A stretch of DNA of 64,000 nucleotides from a virus, in IMG/VR virus record IMGVR_UViG_3300030099_008323, positions 62,001 through 126,000 of that record; one strand, given 5' to 3'. This document shows positions 49,101-56,440 of the stretch, piece after piece (position 1 is the stretch's first letter; the number at the start of each line of letters is the position of its first letter). The position numbers were made by a program, and so were the translations under genes. Below the pieces are notes generated by a model. The model was not told the origin of the DNA, did not search any database, and saw only the letters and a program-made list of their open reading frames with translations.

Positions 49101-50148
49101 AAGAATTTCCAAATCCTCCTATATCATGTAAATAATATTTTATCTCAACTGGCTGAGATGCATCTAACATTTTAGAGGCATATATGATAGTCTCTCTTCC
49201 TGGTGATATTGGTCTATCTAATAAATCTAAATATCCATTATTTTTTAAATGACCAACCCAAACAAAAGCATTCTCTCCATCAGGTGAAGGTCCTCCAATT
49301 TTTCCTACAGCAGATGGCAAAGGATGATTTTTAAGAATATTAACAAAATGTGATTTTGTTTGTGCTGTTCCATCTCCATATATACCGGTTTTATTTGTTG
49401 ATTTTATAAATTTAAAAGATGGTGATGGAAGATTTGCACTGGAAAACGTACTAACAACTAATTTTTTCGCTCCAGCATCATTATATTCTGGAGGTGGACA
49501 TTCTTTATCTATTTTTGCGCCGGCTAGCTCCACCACAGTCTGCATTCTTGCTATTACATTTTCGTGAAATGGTCCTAGGAGTAATCCTGCGGGATTTCCA
49601 GTCAAGCTAGCAGTTCTAGATTCTTTATTTGGTAACGAGACAAGAACTAACTGGCCGACCGCAAGACTGTTAAAAGACTCAGTATCACCTATTGCCCAGA
49701 ACTCACCATGCAGAGAGTCTAATAATTTATCCCATGGCTTTGGAAGTTGAAAATCTAAATCTAAATCTGTATCGTAAACCTTAGCTATGACTCTAATTGG
49801 ATTTTCTGATGCTGATCTTAGTTTTTCTTCATAAACTGCATCTGATAGCATAAGCTCTTGTTGCAATCTTTGCTTACCGCGTAAATTTAAACACTTAGTC
49901 TCACCATATCCAACAGTATTTGGTCCTTTTAAAATTCTTAATATTCTTGCAGGATGAGGGCCTGAACTATCAGGAAGCATCTGATATTTAAATTCATTAT
50001 CTAATATGCCCCTAATGTGCTCGAATACATCAACGCCCGGGTTCTTGCGCGCTCTTAATATATTGCCATGAAGACTGGTAAGCCTAGAGAATTGCTCTGA
50101 ATAGAGCGCTTGAGTTTTTAAATTTTGGGTGTTTGGTTCTTCTGCCAC
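46135..50148 (-). CDS. large virion protein (1337 residues) with decayed M15-peptidase-like C-terminus
   Basis: A 1337-residue protein and the first gene of the structural block. It starts with GTG at 50148 behind a very strong GGAGGAG. The N-terminal 250 residues are beta-rich and could be an OB-like or hub domain. Helical segments follow near 780-830 and 900-935. The C-terminal region (about 1060-1295) resembles a D-Ala-D-Ala/L-Ala-D-Glu carboxypeptidase (M15): SPAAYGLALNID (about 1093-1104) aligns with S-x-H-x2-G-x-A-x-D, MKWGN (about 1225) with the WGG motif, and DNHSYFQF (about 1285) with the final D-x-H-F. The first His and Asp read Ala and Asn, so activity is doubtful. A tail-associated cell-wall-binding role is inference. 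Confidence 0.55.
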   Translation of the reverse strand: MAEEPNTQNLKTQALYSEQFSRLTSLHGNILRARKNPGVDVFEHIRGILDNEFKYQMLPDSSGPHPARILRILKGPNTVGYGETKCLNLRGKQRLQQELMLSDAVYEEKLRSASENPIRVIAKVYDTDLDLDFQLPKPWDKLLDSLHGEFWAIGDTESFNSLAVGQLVLVSLPNKESRTASLTGNPAGLLLGPFHENVIARMQTVVELAGAKIDKECPPPEYNDAGAKKLVVSTFSSANLPSPSFKFIKSTNKTGIYGDGTAQTKSHFVNILKNHPLPSAVGKIGGPSPDGENAFVWVGHLKNNGYLDLLDRPISPGRETIIYASKMLDASQPVEIKYYLHDIGGFGNSWSSGPNTPVGVDISTNNDFKNKIAPSIKDLIKNKRNVILVIPEMFYSLGFGTRNGDAARVSDMALGISRTTPSKASTTTNPSIRTKINFTVPSMRAEVTNYLNSIPSKTNENLSQITRLQQRELSTFDGSVTGGNFAAMHEEVLQVIQNYLGITYEGVEYVSVIADGLAAVTLAGLSKISLQRRTQNEARKSFLSMPIDRFDFISRGIDKSKFFHFQHFPPIEFFQNDLQRRIQNNPSRRVEFNYIATEEEFKSSECAGREFFTHGSEVNTQFNMAVSPNEINAAAVAPSVQAGELKFTKTINNLTVNLHITGPNIDADEAVGYAMVYKTGEEPMRRKESYNSVTTSDMPDHAGAISSQTGLSSATILLRERDEMLPKIEYFSNALFQMVGDVSNVCKIDEYKRYCKRDLLYFGKDGEFMRDMSEWWTNVKRLLIIERVVNYEIYLQDQIRTQQQAAQEANLKDTELALAENEADSVYDGSGVLVGQSGLSYKDTFRALKSYFVSTKFQDLAEVTKIYGEPLVFPGQSDAAITTPLVKKIAELDSLKIEAQKAKQKLEQLKRIGAPERVGDCEQIPVRMAESPYQAPGIDAVSTAPTTICRDKKFKSAFRTAAEIIQHIPFAPKKTDYTFHTVSSVILEGTDQQITTNISSEDSKLEEKIPSYSQYKFEADKFFHQVRARNGAVKRKKSDVSVWSCLAPRIEMAWRKACAASNYYPFHVASGIVGSYKGKPGGKDGIVAYDTGMSPAAYGLALNIDAFLCGNPNNPGHGSMSVWTGAWSPGLGGHPAFAKELYDLGVFNNHYESFRENCWRDGDYNSRVQLVTNDIEKAALHDSDLHTAEVEKVLVEATDTPIVPLSGYPLSNPTRWIIAFCEASGMKWGNSFFMKRRFKSGRWRNAITGQYKWSLREKARLDRLYGIKNVVDKIIAISWPGVTTKVDNHSYFQFWNPLPTDPVNSIPWDQLEDEALQLEVKMMNVDPRGDYNPQGVA

Positions 50149-50160
50149 CTTTCTCCTCCA

Positions 50161-50457
50161 CTATTCATCTTTAATCAGATCATATATTTCATCTTTTTCA
50201 AGAGAAGAAAGGTTAGAAACAGTAGTTTCTTTTTTTGATATAAGAGTAGCTAACTTAACCATTTGTTCATTAGAGCGTTGCAGTGTTTCAAGATACTTTG
50301 CTGCAACAGGGCCAGAGTATTGATGTTTCGTTGTATCTTCTTTTAGCATCTTCATGAGATCCAGCAGTAATGTTGAGGCTAGCGCTCTATCTTCTCTAAG
50401 GTTGTTTATAGCCTCTGTTGCCAACTCTTTTGAATCTAAATGTTTCCCTTTTCCCAT
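50161..50457 (-). CDS. small helical protein next to the late sigma factor
   Basis: A 98-residue charged, all-helical protein (MGKGKHLDSKELATEAINNL, later a YLETLQRSNEQMVKLATLI segment). I recognise similar short proteins beside sigma factors in marine phages but know no function. It overlaps the end of the sigma gene by 22 bases and precedes the structural block by 12. T4 pairs its late sigma gp55 with the small co-activator gp33 (112 residues); an analogous partner role is possible from size and position, with no sequence motif to support it. Confidence 0.5.
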   Translation of the reverse strand: MGKGKHLDSKELATEAINNLREDRALASTLLLDLMKMLKEDTTKHQYSGPVAAKYLETLQRSNEQMVKLATLISKKETTVSNLSSLEKDEIYDLIKDE

Positions 50458-51137
50458 TCTATTTTAAAGCTCCTATATCTACTTCTTATACGGTTTAAAT
50501 TATTAACAATCTGCTTAGTATTCAAACCGGTTATCTCTCTCATGTATAGGTAAATAGCTTTTTTATTAAAAATTTCAATTTGTTCTATGCTATCAAAAAG
50601 TATATTTATTGCATCAAGTACTTTTTTTTCATTATCTTTTAATTTAAGTTTTTCCCACTGTTTCATCTCTTTGAATAAATGCTGCCAAAACTCTATCTGC
50701 TCTCTATCAGTTTCATACGTATTCTCTGTAACAAGTTCTTTTAACTCAGTGTCACTTGTCAGGTCTTCATATTTAAGATCTCTTTTTAACTTTTTAGAGT
50801 TTTGTTTTACTTTGTGAATAAACCAATTTTTAGTTATAACGCTAAAATATGAAAATGCTTTAGATTTTTTGCTAGGGTCGTATTTATCAAGAATTGTCAT
50901 TAGCCATATTTTACAATCGTCTTTTAAATAATCAATATTTGGTAAGTTGTTGAACTTATAAGTATATACAATTTTATCCACCATTTCATTAAAGGCTGGT
51001 TCTATAAAATCTATGTACAACTCTGTCCTTACCATTCGATCATCATTCAAGGCATATTTAATAATTGCCTCTTCATGTACTTTAGTAAAGTAGTTATTCT
51101 TTTTTCTAGTCCTTGTTTTCTTCTTCTTCATCGTCAT
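50436..51137 (-). CDS. gp55: late sigma factor, T4 gp55-like
   Basis: A sigma-70-related protein of about 233 residues, size similar to T4 gp55 (185) and cyanophage homologues. Its core holds the region-2-like segment NEMVDKIVYTYKF, then IDYLKDDCKIWLMTILDKYD, then KSKAFSYFSVITKNWFIHKV, the family hallmark with aromatic residues for promoter melting. The C-terminal third is helical and basic. It would direct host RNA polymerase to late promoters (TATAAATA type in T4-like phages). The first ATG not requiring TTG is at 51137; a second ATG at 51131 (MKKKKTRTRKKNN) is also possible. It overlaps the membrane protein gene upstream by about 30 bases and leads directly into the structural genes. Confidence 0.85.
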   Translation of the reverse strand: MTMKKKKTRTRKKNNYFTKVHEEAIIKYALNDDRMVRTELYIDFIEPAFNEMVDKIVYTYKFNNLPNIDYLKDDCKIWLMTILDKYDPSKKSKAFSYFSVITKNWFIHKVKQNSKKLKRDLKYEDLTSDTELKELVTENTYETDREQIEFWQHLFKEMKQWEKLKLKDNEKKVLDAINILFDSIEQIEIFNKKAIYLYMREITGLNTKQIVNNLNRIRSRYRSFKIEWEKGNI

Positions 51138-51486
51138 ATGTTTCAACTTCTACTTGTATATCTTCATCGTATTCTACTTGAAGATCTATGATATCATTCA
51201 CTAAACGTCGTGAATGTTGAATTAAACTTTGTAACTTTTCATCGCCGTAAAAAGCTTCTAGTTGGTGTATGCTCTCCAAATGATCCAAAAAAGATTCAAT
51301 AGAAGTAAAAATTGACGTGATGTCATCTCTTAAGTTTTGTTGCTGTCTAAGCAGTTGGATAGTGTACCAAGCTAATACAATATTAGCCACTACACTAACA
51401 AACAATAAAAATGAAAGTGGACCTATCACATACATTATTAATACTGAATTAATAACTGCTGACAATATTAATAAATAATTAATCAC
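51106..51486 (-). CDS. two-helix membrane protein with acidic cytoplasmic tail
   Basis: A 126-residue protein. Residues 1-45 form two hydrophobic transmembrane segments. They are followed by a helical, coiled-coil-prone domain (about 48-100, with FLDHLESIHQLEAFYGDEKL) and a very acidic C-terminus (YDDEEEENKD). I recognise this family as a small conserved membrane protein of T4-like marine phages with no known role. It starts with GTG at 51486, behind TGGGAA in the end of the Zn-ribbon gene, overlapping it by eight bases. Confidence 0.6.
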   Translation of the reverse strand: MINYLLILSAVINSVLIMYVIGPLSFLLFVSVVANIVLAWYTIQLLRQQQNLRDDITSIFTSIESFLDHLESIHQLEAFYGDEKLQSLIQHSRRLVNDIIDLQVEYDEDIQVEVETYDDEEEENKD

Positions 51487-51739
51487 TTTTTTCCCACATT
51501 ATATTACTCATCTTTTCTTTCTCCTCATTCAATTCTTCACTAAATTCGTCAATTGATCTTTTTACAATATCACCTATTTTTTCTTTTTTATTAATTTTTT
51601 GTAAAGAAAATTTTGACGGCAGCTTCTCTAATGTGTTGTTATTACCACACGTATCACAATCTTTTTTAATATCGCTAACAGAGTGGTAAAAAAAATTTTC
51701 AACATCACAAGAACTACATCGGTAAAGATATTTTGGCAT
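51479..51739 (-). CDS. small zinc-ribbon protein (FmdB-like)
   Basis: An 86-residue protein opening MPKYLYRCSSCDVENFFYHS, with C8-x2-C11 and C28-x2-C31, the FmdB/zinc-ribbon pattern (aromatic Y-x-Y-x-C at the start, DC-x2-CG at the second knuckle). The C-terminal half is charged helix. Such proteins are common in phages and are thought to bind nucleic acid or partner proteins; the function here is unknown. It overlaps the 70-residue gene by one base (TAATG). Confidence 0.7.
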   Translation of the reverse strand: MPKYLYRCSSCDVENFFYHSVSDIKKDCDTCGNNNTLEKLPSKFSLQKINKKEKIGDIVKRSIDEFSEELNEEKEKMSNIMWEKSD

Positions 51740-51951
51740 TATTCACTGCCATTGCTGTGAGGATATTCATCATGCTCCTCATATTCTTCTTTAAATTTAA
51801 CCAATGGTGGATTCATGACAAACAATTCTTTATTTTCGCTCACCTTAAAATTAAAATTTTTAAGAACTGGAACAATATCACTTTGTTCTAATAAAGATTT
51901 CTGCAGAGCCATCATAACAGCTCCTAGTGCCTCATCTGATAATTTATACAT
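51739..51951 (-). CDS. small conserved phage protein, unknown function
   Basis: A 70-residue protein (MYKLSDEALGAVMMALQKSL, then LEQSDIVPVL) with an N-terminal helix pair, a short beta-prone middle and an acidic end with two His. I recognise the opening from small proteins of marine T4-like phages; no function is known to me. Its ATG at 51951 has an excellent GGAGAAG within the end of the SDR gene, which it overlaps by eight bases. It marks the junction between the glycan island and the transcription/structural genes. Confidence 0.65.
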   Translation of the reverse strand: MYKLSDEALGAVMMALQKSLLEQSDIVPVLKNFNFKVSENKELFVMNPPLVKFKEEYEEHDEYPHSNGSE

Positions 51952-52810
51952 TACTTCTCCTTTTTATATTATTTATATAATCTTCTAAATTATGCTTTGT
52001 TTTCCATTTTAATTCTTCCTCACATCTTCTGAAAGGTATAACTGGATCTTTTCTATTACCTTTTTGTTGCTGTATATATTCAATATTATTAGAAAACATA
52101 CGAGCTACTTCTTCAATAGAATGTAAAGAATTACTATCACACAAGCAATATCCATCACCAGAACCATGAATACCTATTTTTTCCAAGCCGCTAACAACGT
52201 CTTGTATATGTGTAAAAAATCTTTTTTGTGTGCCAGGTCTAACAACTTTTAAAGCCTTGCCAGCTTTATATAATTCTTCGAATATACCAATTACAGTAGC
52301 ATACTTGCCATTTGATATTTGTCCGGGACCATATACATTAAAAAAGTATGCAATTGCATATTCTAGTCCAAACCACTCAGAATAGTTCTTAATTAACTCT
52401 ACGTTTTTTGCCTTAACCCAGGAGTACGGAGTTAAATTTTCATCCCTACCGGAATTTCCAAACTTGCTACTTGATCCGCCATATATTAATTTTGAATTGT
52501 TTTTCAAACAATATTTCAATACTTGATATGTCCCATCAACATTGTACTTCCATACTTTATCAATATCTTCAAAACTAGTTGATATTCTAGCATATTCACC
52601 AAGATGATATACAATATCTGCTTTTATACTAACTAAATCTAAAATATTGTTAGTGCTACCGGGAATATGGTTTACCCGTGTGTCAAAGAATAATTGACGT
52701 CCAGTAAAGTAATTATCCAGACAATATATATTATTAGATCTATCAAGTAGAAGTTTTTCAATTAAGGCTGATCCTATAAATCCGGCCCCACCTGTAACTA
52801 ATATATTCAT
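51944..52810 (-). CDS. extended SDR nucleotide-sugar epimerase/dehydratase
   Basis: A 288-residue extended short-chain dehydrogenase. NAD(P) site TGGAGFIG (6-13, G7-x2-G10-x2-G13), catalytic Y129-x3-K133 in TPYSWVKAK with the preceding Ser near 113-115, and the FFNVYGPGQ segment typical of UDP/GDP/ADP-sugar epimerases and dehydratases. Substrate cannot be read from the sequence. Its neighbours (kinase, nucleotidyltransferase, phosphatase) make an HldD-like 6-epimerase step one option, but UDP-sugar 4-epimerase or decarboxylase relatives fit equally. It is the last gene of the sugar island, with an AGGGAG before the ATG that overlaps the cupin stop. Confidence 0.8.
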   Translation of the reverse strand: MNILVTGGAGFIGSALIEKLLLDRSNNIYCLDNYFTGRQLFFDTRVNHIPGSTNNILDLVSIKADIVYHLGEYARISTSFEDIDKVWKYNVDGTYQVLKYCLKNNSKLIYGGSSSKFGNSGRDENLTPYSWVKAKNVELIKNYSEWFGLEYAIAYFFNVYGPGQISNGKYATVIGIFEELYKAGKALKVVRPGTQKRFFTHIQDVVSGLEKIGIHGSGDGYCLCDSNSLHSIEEVARMFSNNIEYIQQQKGNRKDPVIPFRRCEEELKWKTKHNLEDYINNIKRRSNV

Positions 52811-53169
52811 TAGTCTCCCTTAATTAGTCTATAACTGTCTTCATCGAAATGTTGAGTTGAAAATTCAAATAGCTCTGTATCCTCTAGCGCAATCATTTGA
52901 TGTCTTAGTCCAGTTGGGACGTGAAAATTATCTCCTGGAACTAATATTATTTCTTTAGCGCAATCCAAATCATCATATTTAGAATACTTTACTTTTATTT
53001 TACCAGACTGAACATAAAAAACCTCGTCTTTGATTTTATGATAGTGCCAAGAACATCTCCTATCTTTGACAAAATAAAGTAATTTTCCGCAATATTGTTC
53101 TTTGTTAACAATCCACTTTTCAAAACCCCAGCCTTTAGGCACAAAATGAATCGGTAAAAAACTTCTCAT
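52810..53169 (-). CDS. cupin, probable sugar or sugar-phosphate isomerase-like
   Basis: A 119-residue single cupin barrel. Metal-site motif WHYHKIKDEVFYV (two His plus Glu), PGDNFHVPTG with a further GLRHQM; it opens with VPKGWGFEKWI, typical of small cupins in surface-sugar clusters. It could act on a sugar phosphate or nucleotide sugar; the reaction is unknown. The ATG at 53169 is preferred because AAGGGGG lies six bases upstream; upstream ATGs at 53172, 53187 and 53193 are possible. It overlaps the HAD gene by 35 bases. Confidence 0.7.
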   Translation of the reverse strand: MRSFLPIHFVPKGWGFEKWIVNKEQYCGKLLYFVKDRRCSWHYHKIKDEVFYVQSGKIKVKYSKYDDLDCAKEIILVPGDNFHVPTGLRHQMIALEDTELFEFSTQHFDEDSYRLIKGD

Positions 53170-53479
53170 CATTAACCCCCTTATCATCAACATAATAATC
53201 TGCAGCTGGTTTTCCTAAAAACAACTGATGATATTTGCATCCCCACTCACCAAGCTGCTTTGCAGTTAAAACATAAAAATCTTGTATTGCTTTTTGAGCA
53301 TTGTTATCATGCCTGCCCATACCGCGAGCTGTCATATAGATAATTTTATGGCCATCATCATACAAAGAATTAATAAAACTAATTCTATCTCTCATAGGCT
53401 CCGACAATAAATAATTGCCACCACTCAGCTCACACTGTTTAGTACAAATAGTGCCATCAATATCAAATACATATGTCAT
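53135..53479 (-). CDS. HAD-superfamily phosphatase (capsule/LPS type)
   Basis: A 114-residue minimal HAD phosphatase. Motif I is VFDIDGTIC (D6 nucleophile, D8 acid/base), motif II is YMTARG near residue 52, and the C-terminal acidic motif is YYVDDKG near 95-101. The small size with no cap resembles phosphatases of capsule clusters. Encoded next to a heptose-type kinase and nucleotidyltransferase, it could supply the GmhB-like removal of one phosphate between those steps, although it is shorter than GmhB (about 190 residues). Overlaps the nucleotidyltransferase by four bases; GGAG precedes its ATG. Confidence 0.75.
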   Translation of the reverse strand: MTYVFDIDGTICTKQCELSGGNYLLSEPMRDRISFINSLYDDGHKIIYMTARGMGRHDNNAQKAIQDFYVLTAKQLGEWGCKYHQLFLGKPAADYYVDDKGVNDEKFFTDSFCA

Positions 53480-53856
53480 TTTTTCTCCAATGCCTTAGTT
53501 GTTGAATACCCATCAATATACCCAAAGATCTTAACCCTAGCAATATCTTTTCCAACAACTTCTTCTGGTTTGTAATCTCCACCTTTTACAATTATATCAG
53601 GCTTTAGCTTTTTAATTAAGTTATAAGGTGTATCTTCTTCAAAAATTACAACCCCATCAACATATTTACAAGACTCAAGCATAAATTTTCTATCCTCTGC
53701 AGAAAAAATTGGCCTTGAGGATCCTTTGAGATTTTTGACACTCTCATCGCTGTTGATACCAACTATTACGTCCCCCAAGCTTTTACAATATCTTAAAAGC
53801 TCAAAATGTCCTCTGTGTAACACGTCGAAACAACCATTAGTAAAAACAACACTCAT
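53476..53856 (-). CDS. HldC/RfaE2-type sugar-phosphate nucleotidyltransferase
   Basis: A 126-residue cytidylyltransferase-fold enzyme closely patterned on the C-terminal half of HldE (heptose-1-phosphate adenylyltransferase). NGCFDVLHRGH carries the HxGH nucleotide motif (H14, H17). Further family signals are VGINSDESVKNLKG, RPIFSAEDR, KPDIIVKGGDY, VVGKD, and the C-terminal GYSTTK. The expected reaction is ATP + D-glycero-beta-D-manno-heptose 1-phosphate to ADP-heptose; other sugar 1-phosphates are possible. Its ATG overlaps the kinase stop (ATGA), so the domain pair that bacteria often fuse is split here but translationally coupled. Confidence 0.85.
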   Translation of the reverse strand: MSVVFTNGCFDVLHRGHFELLRYCKSLGDVIVGINSDESVKNLKGSSRPIFSAEDRKFMLESCKYVDGVVIFEEDTPYNLIKKLKPDIIVKGGDYKPEEVVGKDIARVKIFGYIDGYSTTKALEKK

Positions 53857-54584
53857 ACCGTACTAACTCCTCTTTTCTGCACAACAGCTGTGGCGCATTG
53901 ATTAGCAAAGTTAATTGATTGCTCTATGTTCGATGTCTCTACAAATTTAACCACCAAGGCAGATATAAATGTATCGCCTGCTCCAGATGAATCTTTAATC
54001 TCAACCTCTGGCACTGGATATAAAACATTAAGATGCTTACATCCATCTCTACTCATTGTCACAATTAGTTTGTCTTTTATATCATTAGATATAGTGTGCT
54101 TTGTCTTTTCATATTCAGTGTTGTTAATTTTTATATATTTAACATGCTCACACCAATCACCTAATATTTTTTTTGTGTCCAGGAACACACAATCATGTTT
54201 TAAAGAGATGTTTTTTATATCGTCTTCAGATAAAAATCCTTTGTTATAATCAGAAATTATAACAGCATCATAGTTGTCAAAAGATATATTATTAATGTTA
54301 GATCTTCCATATTGTTTGTCATTTTCATCAACTCTCATAAACATATGGTTCATATTAAAATCTATATATCTAGTCTTTGTAATCCCCTTCCAATTTTCAT
54401 TGGTAAGCAAATTAGCTTTAGCTCCTAATGAAGAAACATTTCTGTATACATTTCTTGCCATACCACCATTATCAACTGATTTTACAGGATTAAAAACAGG
54501 CACTGGAGCTTCAGGGCATAATCGATTACATTCGCCATAAATAAAAACGTCCCTACAGCTCTCTCCGATAACTAATATCTTCAC
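53853..54584 (-). CDS. PfkB-family sugar kinase, HldE N-domain/RfaE1-like
   Basis: A 243-residue PfkB-type kinase. VKILVIGESCRDVFIYG opens the fold, CPEAPVPVF is the HldE-specific segment, GGMARNV the sugar-binding loop, and DSSGAGDTFISAL the anion hole with catalytic Asp. It is shorter than the HldE kinase domain (about 318 residues), mostly in the middle. The likely reaction is phosphorylation of heptose 7-phosphate at C1. I place the start at the GTG at 54584: TAGAGG lies six bases upstream and the DegT-fold stop ends two bases before; an ATG at 54602 would overlap that gene. Confidence 0.82.
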   Translation of the reverse strand: MKILVIGESCRDVFIYGECNRLCPEAPVPVFNPVKSVDNGGMARNVYRNVSSLGAKANLLTNENWKGITKTRYIDFNMNHMFMRVDENDKQYGRSNINNISFDNYDAVIISDYNKGFLSEDDIKNISLKHDCVFLDTKKILGDWCEHVKYIKINNTEYEKTKHTISNDIKDKLIVTMSRDGCKHLNVLYPVPEVEIKDSSGAGDTFISALVVKFVETSNIEQSINFANQCATAVVQKRGVSTV

Positions 54585-54585
54585 T

Positions 54586-55746
54586 CTAGCCTCTAACAAC
54601 ATCGCATATGTGTTTTATTTCTTCAAATGTCAACTCAGGATAATTTGGTAAGAAAAAACCGTTTGAGTGTATCTTATTACTCATTCGGTCATTAAACCTA
54701 CCGTACCTTTCATACCAAAAAGGATGCAAGCCTAGATTTCCTGCACTGAATATTCTAGTCTCTACACCATTTTCTACCAGTCTTTCTACTATCTGCTGCC
54801 TATGTTGATTACTCTCAGCCAAAGCACCAAAGGAGATTGACACAGGTTTGTTATTAAACCAATTTTGATACTGTACATATCCGTCCAAAAGGCGCGCATA
54901 TTCTAAATGATTCTCATATCTTCTTTGTGTTGCCCAGTCAGCTTTCTTAACTTGTCTAATTCCTAAAAATGCCTGTAAGTCAGTTGACCTTAAATTAAAA
55001 CCAGGCACAAAAAATGTAAAAGGCTTATGAAAATCATCAACCCTATATTTCTTAATTAAGCGACCATATTCTTTCTCATCTAGATCTTTTGCCCAACCAT
55101 GGCTGCGCAGCATAAGCAGCATATCGTATAGCTCTTTATCATCTGTATTCACCATACCGCCCTCAATAGTTGAAAGCTGGTGGCCAAAATAAAACGAAAA
55201 CGAAGACATATCGCCAATTGTACCAACCTTGCTGCCATCTTCATACTCTGCGCCTAAAGCAGCACATGCATCTTCCAATAAACAAAAGCCATATTTTTCT
55301 TTGAGTTGTAGCAATTTCTCCTTATAATGTGGCACTCCTAATACCTGCACATATATTACAGCGTCAGGCTTTTCAGTCTTGCAAATAAATTCTAACTGGT
55401 CTAGATCAATACCAAAGGTTTCTTCATCAGCACCAACCATAATTGGCTTAAGCCCAAGTTGAATCGCTGGTGATATTGTTGTGACCCAGCCAACCGAAGG
55501 CACAGCAATTTTTTTATTCTTTATTCTGCCAGACATTAAAGCGGCCGCAACCATCAAGAGATTTGCTGAAGATCCAGAATTATTAAAAACTGCATAATCA
55601 GTGCCAATAAATTCAGCCCAATCTTTTTCTACCTGCCAAGTCAGCTCACCCTTTGTAAGTCTAGGATAGCTTTTTAACCATGTACACAGTGCATCGATAT
55701 CTTCATCATTAATTGTTTCTTTAGCTAGGGGATATTTAATGTCCAT
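54586..55746 (-). CDS. PLP-dependent sugar 3-dehydratase (ColD/RfbH type, DegT fold)
   Basis: A 386-residue DegT/DnrJ/EryC1/StrS-fold protein, the length of ColD (388). It has the PLP-binding NNSGSSANLL and LLEDACAALGAEY segments. At the site of the internal aldimine the sequence reads SFYFGHQLSTIEGG: His189 replaces the Lys six residues before EGG. That replacement is the signature of the dehydratases ColD (His188) and E1/RfbH, which remove the 3-hydroxyl of a 4-keto-6-deoxysugar, instead of aminotransferases. A 3,6-dideoxysugar product is therefore expected; the nucleotide carrier (GDP or CDP) cannot be told. AAGGTG precedes the ATG. Confidence 0.88.
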   Translation of the reverse strand: MDIKYPLAKETINDEDIDALCTWLKSYPRLTKGELTWQVEKDWAEFIGTDYAVFNNSGSSANLLMVAAALMSGRIKNKKIAVPSVGWVTTISPAIQLGLKPIMVGADEETFGIDLDQLEFICKTEKPDAVIYVQVLGVPHYKEKLLQLKEKYGFCLLEDACAALGAEYEDGSKVGTIGDMSSFSFYFGHQLSTIEGGMVNTDDKELYDMLLMLRSHGWAKDLDEKEYGRLIKKYRVDDFHKPFTFFVPGFNLRSTDLQAFLGIRQVKKADWATQRRYENHLEYARLLDGYVQYQNWFNNKPVSISFGALAESNQHRQQIVERLVENGVETRIFSAGNLGLHPFWYERYGRFNDRMSNKIHSNGFFLPNYPELTFEEIKHICDVVRG

Positions 55747-55747
55747 A

Positions 55748-56425
55748 TTACACCTTTATATTATATTTTTTATGTTTTGCAAAGTTCTTGCAAAGATTTT
55801 CATAAACTATTTTATCATAAAAGTCATTTTTTTTAATACTTTCATGTGGTAAATTTGTAATTTTAAATTCTGTCTCTTCACAAACTTTTTTTCCTATTAA
55901 TGCACAGTATGTGCCAAGCCAATTATCACAATAATGGTGAATAAAAGATTCAGCGAAGATTACACCATCTAAATATTTATCTATTGTGTCTCTTAAAAAT
56001 AGAGGATATCTTATTATCTGTGGCGCATTTTTGCCTCTGCCACTAAGTCCAGCTGCGTATCGAGCCCAACGAGGTATAACAAAAGAGTGATTGTTTTCAT
56101 CACATGGAGATTTTATTATAAAATCAGTACCGTTATTATATTCTATTTCCATTTTCTTTATTAAATCATTAATATTGGCCGGCGGTAGTGTAACTCCTGT
56201 TAGACAAACAATAAATTTTCCTGTAGAGTTTTTATAAAGATTATTATAACAAGACACACTAGAGCCTGTGTCTTCAAATATTTTATATTCTATATTATTT
56301 TCACAAGAAATTTTTTTTGGACTGGCAATCAATATTTCATATGAGTAATCAATTTTTATTTTATTGAGAAAATTTATTTGCCTTAAGCAATCATCCAACG
56401 AGACAATTAGAAATGATATGTCCAT
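55748..56425 (-). CDS. putative glycosyltransferase (GT-A-like, divergent)
   Basis: A 225-residue protein. The start (MDISFLIVSLDDCLRQINFL, then YEILIASPK) resembles the first beta-alpha-beta of family 2 transferases, and TGKFIVCLTGV at about 70 corresponds to the strand before a DxD, although no DxD is seen. A later DGVIFAESFIHHYCDNWLG suggests an acceptor-side acidic motif. It is Lys/Asn-rich and more AT-rich than the structural genes. Context (between the dehydratase and the oxygenase) supports a sugar-transfer role, but the assignment is weak. GAAGG precedes the ATG. Confidence 0.5.
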   Translation of the reverse strand: MDISFLIVSLDDCLRQINFLNKIKIDYSYEILIASPKKISCENNIEYKIFEDTGSSVSCYNNLYKNSTGKFIVCLTGVTLPPANINDLIKKMEIEYNNGTDFIIKSPCDENNHSFVIPRWARYAAGLSGRGKNAPQIIRYPLFLRDTIDKYLDGVIFAESFIHHYCDNWLGTYCALIGKKVCEETEFKITNLPHESIKKNDFYDKIVYENLCKNFAKHKKYNIKV

Positions 56426-56440
56426 GATGCCTTCAAAAAT

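Noticed and set aside
54586-55746. DegT-family sugar aminotransferase
   Set aside because: The aldimine Lys is replaced by His, which marks the dehydratase branch.
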